Below are positions 33,297-39,516 of a stretch of 64,000 bases of DNA, one piece after another. A program made the position numbers and the translations under genes. This DNA is from a virus: positions 1 through 64,000 of IMG/VR virus record IMGVR_UViG_3300040796_000034. One strand, 5' to 3'. Under the pieces are notes generated by a model, which made no database searches, was not told the DNA's origin, and saw only the letters and a program-made list of their open reading frames with translations. Numbering within the stretch: the first letter of the stretch is position 1; every line of letters starts with the position of its first letter.

Positions 33297-33330
33297 ATAT
33301 GATTAACATCGTTTATTACATAATAGCATT

Positions 33331-33636
33331 ATGACAAAAGAACAAATTCAGTTTTATTTAGTACAAATAAATAAGAAACAAATACCTGTAGAAGGTTTTA
33401 GAGATACAAAAGAATATAAAATACTGTACAACCAAGGTCTTGACATAGTTTTAGTTTTACAAGATTATCTATCTGTCAAAGACTTTTTACCAAAACAGTA
33501 TATTCTAATCCTTTTAGAAGACATCTTACAAGAAAAACCAGAGATACAAGAAAATTCTAATTTAGATAGTCAAGTAAACTCTTGGATAAAGTTTTTACAG
33601 CAAGCAAATACACAACAAAATAATGAAGAGGAGTGA
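33331..33636 (+). CDS. unknown protein (101 aa), first gene of the NADAR/ligase operon
   Basis: 101 residues, helical, ending in a Gln/Asn/Glu-rich tail (QQANTQQNNEEE). It is the first gene after the promoter at 33264. The next small gene starts one base after its stop. No family recognised. Confidence 0.65.
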   Translation: MTKEQIQFYLVQINKKQIPVEGFRDTKEYKILYNQGLDIVLVLQDYLSVKDFLPKQYILILLEDILQEKPEIQENSNLDSQVNSWIKFLQQANTQQNNEEE

Positions 33637-33637
33637 C

Positions 33638-33781
33638 ATGAAAAAATCTACAATAACTTACACACTTTTGTTTCTACTGTTCTTTACACTGACATTAATT
33701 AAACCCGCTCTAAATGAAGAGATGCCTCCCACCCCTGGAGATGGCAGACAGGATAGTAAAAACGAATATGCAGTTAACTAA
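33638..33781 (+). CDS. small N-terminally anchored peptide (47 aa)
   Basis: ATG 33638 to TAA 33779-33781. The sequence MKKSTITYTLLFLLFFTLTL is a basic start plus a hydrophobic helix, followed by a polar Pro/Gly/Asp-rich tail. GAGGAG directly precedes it. The design is that of a membrane-anchored or secreted micro-protein. There is no lipobox Cys. Function unknown. Confidence 0.55.
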   Translation: MKKSTITYTLLFLLFFTLTLIKPALNEEMPPTPGDGRQDSKNEYAVN

Positions 33782-33787
33782 AAAACT

Positions 33788-34279
33788 ATGATTCTCCCAG
33801 GTTTAGACGGAATTAATCATATCAATATTTACTCTAAGGGTCAGACAGAGTTAGGTAGATGGTTATCTAATTTTACTTTTCATCCTATCAAAATAGATGA
33901 CATTGTTTTTAAAAGTATTGAAACATACTGGTACTATCTTTTAACTAATGATAGTAAAATATTAAATACTTTTGGTTATAAATCAAAAGAGTTAGGTAAA
34001 CAAATTATGAAAGATAAAAATTTACCTAGCTATTTTGATTTTAATTCAGTGAAAAAAGAAGAGTTTGAGCTAAAGATTAAAAATGCTTTAGATACTAAGC
34101 TTAAGTCAAATAAAGATCGCTTGATAAGTTTTGGTAGAGAAACTTTACCTTTTGCTCACTACTATGTCTATGGAGGTAGAAAATTTAATGCTGGACATGA
34201 TTGGATAATTCAACATTTAGAGAAAAGACGACAATTTTTAAGAGAAACAAACTATGCTAGATGTACAGAGTTACCTTAG
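33788..34279 (+). CDS. NADAR-domain protein (YbiA/DUF1768), possible ADP-ribose N-glycosidase
   Basis: 163 residues. The N-terminal pattern GRWLSNFTFHPIKIDDIVFK then SIETYWYYLL corresponds to the NADAR core (FSNFxxxPixxdGxxyxSxExyyqa), with the Glu in ScE position kept, and the end has FAHYYVYGGRKFNAGHDWII. Characterised NADAR proteins act on N-glycosidic linkages, including removal of ADP-ribose from modified guanine when paired with DarT-type toxins. A phage copy could therefore undo defence-related ADP-ribosylation. It overlaps the RNA ligase gene by 26 bases, linking the two. The biochemical role is inferred. Confidence 0.75.
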   Translation: MILPGLDGINHINIYSKGQTELGRWLSNFTFHPIKIDDIVFKSIETYWYYLLTNDSKILNTFGYKSKELGKQIMKDKNLPSYFDFNSVKKEEFELKIKNALDTKLKSNKDRLISFGRETLPFAHYYVYGGRKFNAGHDWIIQHLEKRRQFLRETNYARCTELP

Positions 34280-35474
34280 AGACCTTTCCTGTGTCTTTCC
34301 GTTAGAGACTGTTTTAGAAGACTTAAAAAATAACTACGGTATATCTTCAAAACAATCCAAGATATATCCAGAACTTTATCTATTCAAATACAGTCAAACA
34401 CAAAGTCCTTTTAGAGAAAAAATTGTTAGAGAGTGTCGCGGTCTAATTCTTAATAGTCAAGATAATTGGAGTATTGTCTGTTACCCTTTTGACAAATTTT
34501 TTAATTTAGGTGAACAGCCGCAACTTCAGAAAGACTTTAACTGGAATAACTATCGTGTGTACAATAAACTCGATGGTAGTTTAGTTTGTTTTTGGTACTA
34601 CAAAAATAAGTGGAACATAAGTACAAGTGGAGACCCTGACTCTTTAGGTGAAATAAACAATAGTGGACGTAGTTTTAAAGATGCTGTAGAACCACATCTT
34701 AACTACAAATTGTGGATAGATAATTACGTTAGTCGAGTTTTACCAGAGTTTTCTTTATCTCATCTTTTTTTAAATACTAAAAATACTTATATGTATGAGT
34801 TTATTAGTGTTGACAATAAAAATGTAGTTGATTATTACAGATATAACCATGATTATGTAGGAATTAACTTAATAGGTATTCGTGACAACAACACTCTATT
34901 AGAAGAAAATCTTGCGAATAGTGTCTCTGTATTTCCTAGTCGAAGATATATGGATTTAGCAAAACGAGACCGAGATACGATGTTTTATTGGCAAGTAGTT
35001 GATAGCTCTAACAATGATGTATGGAAACAAGTTGATGAATTAAACCCTATTTATGGAGGTGAAGGTTATGTATTAGTAGATGACTCGTTTAACAGAATAA
35101 AAGTTAAGTCTAAGAGTTATGTTGCTTTACATCACCTAAAACATAGCTGGTCCTTACCTAGTGCAATTCAAGTAGTTTTAAATGGTGAAGTTGACGAAGT
35201 AGCTAATTATTTTCCTGAATATCGAGAGCAACTTTATCAGATAGAGTCCTGGCTTAGAACTTCTATTGACAGGATTGAAAAAATTGATATAGAGCTAGCT
35301 AATTTAAGCCGTAAAGAGCTTGCATTGAAGATTGACGAACTAAGAGATGTAATTCCTTTTACAAGCGCCTTATTTGCTAAAAGAGATGGCGTTGTAATTA
35401 AGGATTATATCTATTCACTTTCTACTAAAAAGATTAAAGAATTTTACGAAAATACTAATGACTTTAGTTTATAA
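34254..35474 (+). CDS. T4 Rnl1-like RNA ligase
   Basis: 406 residues, long for an RNA ligase and of T4 Rnl1 type. After an N-terminal domain ending RECRGLILNSQ the nucleotidyltransferase motifs run: I YNKLDGSLVCFW near residue 103 (adenylated Lys), Ia NISTSGDPDS, III NTYMYEFIS near residue 180, IV GGEGYVLVDDS near residue 264 and V RIKVKSKS near residue 278. The C-terminal 110 residues are helical, matching the tRNA-recognising domain of Rnl1. T4 Rnl1 repairs tRNA cut by host anticodon nuclease. No polynucleotide kinase was found in the window. It lies directly downstream of the NADAR gene and upstream of the tRNA cluster. Confidence 0.85.
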   Translation: MLDVQSYLRDLSCVFPLETVLEDLKNNYGISSKQSKIYPELYLFKYSQTQSPFREKIVRECRGLILNSQDNWSIVCYPFDKFFNLGEQPQLQKDFNWNNYRVYNKLDGSLVCFWYYKNKWNISTSGDPDSLGEINNSGRSFKDAVEPHLNYKLWIDNYVSRVLPEFSLSHLFLNTKNTYMYEFISVDNKNVVDYYRYNHDYVGINLIGIRDNNTLLEENLANSVSVFPSRRYMDLAKRDRDTMFYWQVVDSSNNDVWKQVDELNPIYGGEGYVLVDDSFNRIKVKSKSYVALHHLKHSWSLPSAIQVVLNGEVDEVANYFPEYREQLYQIESWLRTSIDRIEKIDIELANLSRKELALKIDELRDVIPFTSALFAKRDGVVIKDYIYSLSTKKIKEFYENTNDFSL

Positions 35475-35493
35475 TGCTGTATTGTAAAAAAGT

Positions 35494-35727
35494 ATGAAAA
35501 AACTAACAATTATAATAGATGATGAAAGTTCAGAAGAAATAGTTGAATTGGGTACAGATGTAGATAGCGAGTGTACAGAAGATAGTAAAATAGAAAGAGA
35601 GAGTTCTATAAAAATATTTATTGTCTCTATTTTAATATTTTCCCTAATATTTAGTTTTGCCGCAGCTATGTCAAGTAGTTTTATACAACCAACTTTTGTA
35701 CAACATGAAGATTTGCCAGAAATGTAA
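35494..35727 (+). CDS. small acidic membrane-anchored protein (77 aa)
   Basis: 77 residues: an acidic N-terminal half (DDESSEEIVELGTDVDSEC) and one membrane helix near residue 46 (IKIFIVSILIFSLIFSFAA) followed by a short tail. It follows the RNA ligase by 19 bases. Topology would leave the acidic part in the cytoplasm. Function unknown. Confidence 0.6.
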   Translation: MKKLTIIIDDESSEEIVELGTDVDSECTEDSKIERESSIKIFIVSILIFSLIFSFAAAMSSSFIQPTFVQHEDLPEM

Positions 35728-36115
35728 TTACCTTAACGTAGAATACTGTACAACAAACGACTTACCTGTACAAATGTGTATGTATCATCAATGTAACGGG
35801 TATGATAAAGACATCTATTTTTATTTCACTTTCACTAAACAAAATCACTGTAAAGGGTTTACTAACATGACTGACAATAAAAATACTACAGAGTTAATGA
35901 TACAAGAGCTTTCCGATGTAGCTAGTCAAATTAAAATGCAAGAAAATATTATGTCTTCAGAATCTTTTGACTCAGAAGCACTTTACATAGACAACATCAA
36001 CTTACATAACGAGGTCATGTCTTTACGAGAAGAGATGGCTGATATGGATTGGTATGTTAATATATTAGAAAACAAGATTAAGAGACACGAGTTCATGTAT
36101 TCAAATATTCAATAA
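35705..36115 (+). CDS. unknown protein with Cys cluster and coiled coil
   Basis: I take ATG 35705, inside the end of the previous gene, giving 136 residues that begin MKICQKCNYLNVEYC and continue with MCMYHQC. The CxxC pairs suggest a zinc ribbon. From about residue 58 (LMIQELSDVASQIKMQ) onward it is coiled coil. A second possible start is the ATG at 35868. It is the last protein gene before the tRNAs. Confidence 0.5.
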   Translation: MKICQKCNYLNVEYCTTNDLPVQMCMYHQCNGYDKDIYFYFTFTKQNHCKGFTNMTDNKNTTELMIQELSDVASQIKMQENIMSSESFDSEALYIDNINLHNEVMSLREEMADMDWYVNILENKIKRHEFMYSNIQ

Positions 36116-36129
36116 TAAGGAATAACTAA

Positions 36130-36151
36130 CCCAGTGCCTATAAACACTGGG
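36130..36151 (+). terminator. hairpin before the tRNA cluster
   Basis: CCCAGTG / CACTGGG, 7 bp, with an 8-base loop, ending 6 bases before the first tRNA. It may be a terminator or a tRNA-processing signal; there is no T tract. Confidence 0.5.
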
Positions 36152-36157
36152 TTATCT

Positions 36158-36230
36158 CGGGATATAGCTCAGTTGGTAGAGCGCCACTTTTGGGAAGTAG
36201 ATGTCGGAGGTTCAAATCCTTCTGTCCCGA
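36158..36230 (+). tRNA. tRNA-Pro (UGG)
   Basis: Cloverleaf: acceptor CGGGATA / TGTCCCG, D arm GCTC-AGTTGGTA-GAGC, anticodon loop TTTGGGA (anticodon TGG), T loop TTCAAAT. The anticodon stem has one C-A mismatch. CCA is not encoded. Confidence 0.9.
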
Positions 36231-36233
36231 TAA

Positions 36234-36305
36234 AGCGGGGGAGTGAAATGGTGTCACACGAGTCTCATAAGCTCGTAATAGCAGGTTCGATTCCTGTTCC
36301 CGCTA
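36234..36305 (+). tRNA. tRNA with CAT anticodon (Met, or Ile if lysidinylated), copy 1
   Basis: Acceptor AGCGGGG / TCCCGCT, D stem GTGA / TCAC, anticodon loop CTCATAA, T arm GCAGG-TTCGATT-CCTGT. CCA not encoded. With two CAT tRNAs here, one may be the isoleucine type modified by TilS; the sequence alone cannot tell. Confidence 0.85.
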
Positions 36306-36309
36306 TTAA

Positions 36310-36382
36310 GCTCTTTTGGCCGATTAGGGAGGCAGCGAACTCATAATTCGCCTTAAGGCTGGTTCGATTCCAGCAGAGAGCA
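36310..36382 (+). tRNA. tRNA with CAT anticodon (Met, or Ile if lysidinylated), copy 2
   Basis: Acceptor GCTCTTT / AGAGAGC, D stem GCC / GGC, anticodon stem GCGAA / TTCGC with loop CTCATAA, T arm GCTGG-TTCGATT-CCAGC. Distinct from copy 1 in every stem, so not a recent duplicate. CCA not encoded. Confidence 0.85.
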
Positions 36383-36490
36383 TCTTTAGTTAACATCGTA
36401 GTATGAAATTTGTAATTTTTCTGCTAATCTAATAAAAGAAAATATAGACACTATTATCGTGAATAGTTTAGTAATTTAAAAATAATTAAT

Positions 36491-36742
36491 ATGTCATATC
36501 CTACAGACAAAGAGTACGTTATTGTTGAAAGTTTTATTCTTCTAGCTCGTAAAAAATATGGAGAGAGTGCTTTAACGGTTTTAGTTAAAACAGTAGAGTG
36601 GTTACAAGAACTTGAATGGACAGAAAAAGAAATAAGTTACTGGATTAGTAAATTTGATGAGTTTGAAGTAGCTAAGAAATTTTTACAAGATGCAATGAAT
36701 ACGAGTGAGGAAACACAAAATCAATTAGAAGATAAAATGTAA
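36491..36742 (+). CDS. small unknown protein between tRNAs (83 aa)
   Basis: 83 residues, helical and acidic, unrecognised (ESALTVLVKTVEWLQELEWT near residue 24). It lies alone between the tRNA pair and tRNA-Tyr. The 108 bases in front of it (36383-36490) hold no gene that I can support. Confidence 0.6.
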   Translation: MSYPTDKEYVIVESFILLARKKYGESALTVLVKTVEWLQELEWTEKEISYWISKFDEFEVAKKFLQDAMNTSEETQNQLEDKM

Positions 36743-36755
36743 AAATAAGATATTC

Positions 36756-36842
36756 GGGTAGGTATCCAAATTGGTGAAGGAGTTTGACTGTAAATCAAAT
36801 GCTCGTGTGCTGAACATGGGGGTTCGAGTCCCTCCCTGCCCA
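36756..36842 (+). tRNA. tRNA-Tyr (GUA)
   Basis: Class II tRNA with a long variable arm. Acceptor GGGTAGG / CCTGCCC, anticodon stem TTTGA / TCAAA with loop CTGTAAA (GTA), T arm GGGGG-TTCGAGT type. Only CA of a possible CCA follows the stem. Confidence 0.9.
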
Positions 36843-36865
36843 TCAAAAATCTATAGAAAACGAAA

Positions 36866-37654
36866 ATGAATAAAATTAGATTAATCAATGGTGACTGTCT
36901 TATTGGATTAGATAAGTTATTTAGTGAAAAGATTAAAGTAGATGCTGTTATAGCAGATATTCCTTATGGAGTTACCGCTGCTAAGTGGGATTCTGTCATA
37001 CCTTTTGACCTTATGTGGAATTTTATAGACAAGGTTAGTAAAGAAAATGCTGCAACAGTTTTATTCGGAGTAGAACCTTTTAGTAGTAAGCTTAGGTTAA
37101 GTAATTTACAAAATTTTAAATACGACTGGATTTGGCACAAAAATACTACAAGTGGTTTTGCTTTAGCTAAGAAACAACCTTTGAGAAACCATGAAATCAT
37201 ATCTGTTTTCTATGAGAAACAGTGTACATACAACTATATTAAAGAACCTAGAGATTTATCAGAGTCTTCTCAAAAAAGATTTCAATATGCTTTTAATACT
37301 GAGAAAGGGTTAAACGTTTTACAAAAAGGTTTAAAAAAAATTAAATATATACCAGAAGATAAAAATCTTTCTTATCCTAAGACTGTTAAATATTTCAAAA
37401 CATTAGGTAACAACTCTAAAGATAAAATACACCCTACTCAAAAACCGTTAGATTTAATAGAATACTTAGTAAAGACATATACAGACAAAGACCAAACTGT
37501 ACTAGATTTCACAGCAGGGTCTTTTACGACGGCAATTGCTTGTATTAACACTCAAAGGTCTTTTATAGGTATTGAGTTAGATAAAACTTATTTCGATAAA
37601 GGTCTTTCTCGTGTACAGAATAGTCTTTTAGATAGTTTTGTGTTAGAGTATTAG
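36866..37654 (+). CDS. N6-adenine/N4-cytosine DNA methyltransferase-like, altered SAM motif
   Basis: 262 residues. Catalytic motif IV VDAVIADIPYGVTAAKWD lies near residue 27 (DIPY variant of D/NPPY), and the SAM-binding motif I follows near residue 213 (TVLDFTAGSFTTAIAC, then FIGIELD), the beta-class order. HPTQKPLDLIEYL precedes it. Motif I normally reads DxFxGSG; here the second Gly is Phe (GSF), which may weaken SAM binding. A paralogue with the normal Gly lies on the other strand at 37889. No restriction endonuclease is nearby. Position inside the tRNA cluster suggests protection of phage DNA or epigenetic control. Confidence 0.8.
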   Translation: MNKIRLINGDCLIGLDKLFSEKIKVDAVIADIPYGVTAAKWDSVIPFDLMWNFIDKVSKENAATVLFGVEPFSSKLRLSNLQNFKYDWIWHKNTTSGFALAKKQPLRNHEIISVFYEKQCTYNYIKEPRDLSESSQKRFQYAFNTEKGLNVLQKGLKKIKYIPEDKNLSYPKTVKYFKTLGNNSKDKIHPTQKPLDLIEYLVKTYTDKDQTVLDFTAGSFTTAIACINTQRSFIGIELDKTYFDKGLSRVQNSLLDSFVLEY

Positions 37655-37662
37655 AAAAAATG

Positions 37663-37734
37663 GCGGGTGTCGTCTAATGGTTAAGATTGTAGGCTTCCAC
37701 CCTATCGATAAGAGTTCGAGTCTCTTCACCCGCT
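37663..37734 (+). tRNA. tRNA-Gly (UCC)
   Basis: Acceptor GCGGGTG / CACCCGC, anticodon stem GTAGG / CCTAT with loop CTTCCAC (TCC), T arm AAGAG-TTCGAGT-CTCTT. It starts 8 bases after the methyltransferase stop. CCA not encoded. Confidence 0.9.
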
Positions 37735-37745
37735 TTTCTCAGTAT

Positions 37746-37819
37746 GCAAAAGTAACTCAGATGGATAGAGTAGCGACCTTCTAAGTCGTTTGTCGTAGGT
37801 TCGAGTCCTACCTTTTGCG
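37746..37819 (+). tRNA. tRNA-Arg (UCU)
   Basis: Acceptor GCAAAAG / CTTTTGC, D arm ACTC / GAGT, anticodon stem GCGAC / GTCGT with loop CTTCTAA (TCT), T arm GTAGG-TTCGAGT-CCTAC. It reads AGA codons, frequent in this AT-rich genome. Confidence 0.9.
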
Positions 37820-37822
37820 TAT

Positions 37823-37894
37823 GCTGATGTAGCTCAACGGTAGAGCGGTTCACTTGTAATGAACGGGTTAAGAGTTCAAATCTCTTCTTCAGCT
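37823..37894 (+). tRNA. tRNA-Thr (UGU)
   Basis: Acceptor GCTGATG / CTTCAGC, D stem GCTC / GAGC, anticodon stem GTTCA / TGAAC with loop CTTGTAA (TGT), T arm AAGAG-TTCAAAT-CTCTT. The last 6 bases overlap the 3' end of the minus-strand methyltransferase gene. Confidence 0.9.
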
Positions 37895-38671
37895 TATCTC
37901 TAGTTTATATTTTTCACTACAAATTTTTTCAGTAAGCCTCTCTACGGCTGTATTAAAATAAAATTTATCTAATTCGATACCAATAAACTGTCTATCAGTA
38001 TTCATACAAGCTAACCCTGTATTACCACAACCCATCGTAAAATCTAATACAACATCGTTTTCATTGGAATAAGTCTTTACAAGGTATTCCATAAGGTCTA
38101 AGGGTTTTTCTGTAGGATGCATAAACGTCTTTTTAGTAACTTGATTACCTCGTTTACAATTATCGAATTTTTGAACAGACCTTGGATATCGTTTACCTGA
38201 TGTATTTTCAGTAGAATAAGACGCTTTAAACTTTGCAAAGTTTGTACTAGGTCTTTCACCTGAACGTTGCTTGTAAGGCTTTCCTTGAGTAAACTGAGGG
38301 TTATATTTAGGTTTCCTTATCTTACTGAATACCATAATACATTCATGTACTTTAAAAGGTCTATACTTAACTTGTAGAAAATTAGCTCCATTAGGTTTCT
38401 CCCATATCCAGTCATAAAGAAAGTCTTTTCTATTACTTAAACGTACTGTACTTGCAAAAGGTTCTGTTCCAAACAAGACTATATTAGTGTCTTTTTTAAT
38501 AACCTTGTATAAGCTTTTCCACATATTGTCTAAAGGAATTGGAGTATCCCATTTGTTAGCTGTAATCCCATAAGGGATATCTGTTATAACAGCATCTACT
38601 TTAACACCTTCTTCAGTTAGAGTATCTAGTATTTTAAAACAGTCACCTTCGACTAATCTTATTTTGTTCAT
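37889..38671 (-). CDS. N6-adenine/N4-cytosine DNA methyltransferase
   Basis: 260 residues, paralogous to the 36866 product. Motif IV VDAVITDIPYGITANKWD near residue 27; HPTEKPLDLMEYLVKTY near residue 184; motif I VVLDFTMGCGNTGLAC then FIGIELD near residue 209. The glycines of motif I are intact, so this copy is likely active. It has an insertion near residues 115-170 (GKPYKQRSGERPS) lacking in its paralogue, possibly changing target recognition. It forms a minus-strand pair with the C5 methyltransferase (1 base apart) and lies directly downstream of tail genes, so it is probably a late gene. Confidence 0.85.
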   Translation of the reverse strand: MNKIRLVEGDCFKILDTLTEEGVKVDAVITDIPYGITANKWDTPIPLDNMWKSLYKVIKKDTNIVLFGTEPFASTVRLSNRKDFLYDWIWEKPNGANFLQVKYRPFKVHECIMVFSKIRKPKYNPQFTQGKPYKQRSGERPSTNFAKFKASYSTENTSGKRYPRSVQKFDNCKRGNQVTKKTFMHPTEKPLDLMEYLVKTYSNENDVVLDFTMGCGNTGLACMNTDRQFIGIELDKFYFNTAVERLTEKICSEKYKLEIS

Positions 38672-38672
38672 T

Positions 38673-39512
38673 TTATTTTATGTTCTTTAACAAATGTTTA
38701 ATAACATCTACAGTCCAAGCATTTCCAATCATTTTATACCTTTGAGTCTTTGATGTGTTTACTACGTTTGTGTAGTTATCAGGTAAGGTTTGTAGTCTTT
38801 CACATTCTAAAGGAGTGAAATACCTAAGCCAGTCTTCATACTCTAAATACCCTACACCATCCCTACTACAGTAATGAGTAGTAACTGTATTACTTTTAAG
38901 TCTATTTGTACAATTAAGATATTGTTTCTTAGGGTCATTAAAAAGTTTACATAAGAATGGAAGTTTATTAGCTTTATATTGCCCTAAAACGTTATTATCT
39001 GTTTCTAAGATATCCTGAAGTAAAATACCTTTATCTTTAGGTTGTCTTACGTTCGGTATATTTGTCCAATAATATCTTTTACGGTTCTGTGCCGATACAA
39101 GATTACTATTTATTTCAATTGGTTGTACTTCTAAAAACTTTGATATGATGTCTTTTACAGTGTTTTTAACTTTCACATTTTCATATAAAAAGTATTTAGG
39201 TTTACTCTCTTTTAAAGCTCGTACATATTCAAAAAACAGTTTACTACGAGGGTCTTCAAAGTTGTAACATTTTCCTGAGTTAGAAAACCCTTGACAAGGC
39301 GAACCACCTAATAACAAATCTATCTTAGGTAGAGATGTGAAAGTAATATCTAATACATTCCCTAGCTGTATTGTATTCGGATAATAATGTTGAGTAACTT
39401 TTATAGCAAACTTATCAATCTCAGATGCAAAGTAATTATCATAAGATATGTTGGCGCGATTTAAAGCTATTTGAGCGGCGCTAAGACCGTCGAAAAGGCT
39501 TAGTATGTTCAT
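38673..39512 (-). CDS. C5-cytosine DNA methyltransferase
   Basis: I start at the ATG at 39512, giving 279 residues that begin with motif I MNILSLFDGLSAAQIAL. Further motifs: SEIDKFAIKV (II), LLLGGSPCQGFSNSGK near residue 75 (IV, catalytic Cys), FLYENVKVKN (VI), SAQNRKRYYWTNI near residue 144 (VIII), and TPLECERLQTLPDNYT plus MIGNAWTVDVI (IX, X). The motif set is complete. The short target-recognition region resembles DNMT3/M.HhaI-sized enzymes. It begins 5 bases after the tail gene stop at 39517, indicating co-transcription with virion genes. Product: 5-methylcytosine, sequence context unknown. Confidence 0.9.
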   Translation of the reverse strand: MNILSLFDGLSAAQIALNRANISYDNYFASEIDKFAIKVTQHYYPNTIQLGNVLDITFTSLPKIDLLLGGSPCQGFSNSGKCYNFEDPRSKLFFEYVRALKESKPKYFLYENVKVKNTVKDIISKFLEVQPIEINSNLVSAQNRKRYYWTNIPNVRQPKDKGILLQDILETDNNVLGQYKANKLPFLCKLFNDPKKQYLNCTNRLKSNTVTTHYCSRDGVGYLEYEDWLRYFTPLECERLQTLPDNYTNVVNTSKTQRYKMIGNAWTVDVIKHLLKNIK

Positions 39513-39516
39513 TTGT

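Noticed and set aside
36134-36346. 70-codon open frame across the first tRNAs
   Set aside because: It reads through two complete tRNA cloverleaves and is a chance frame.
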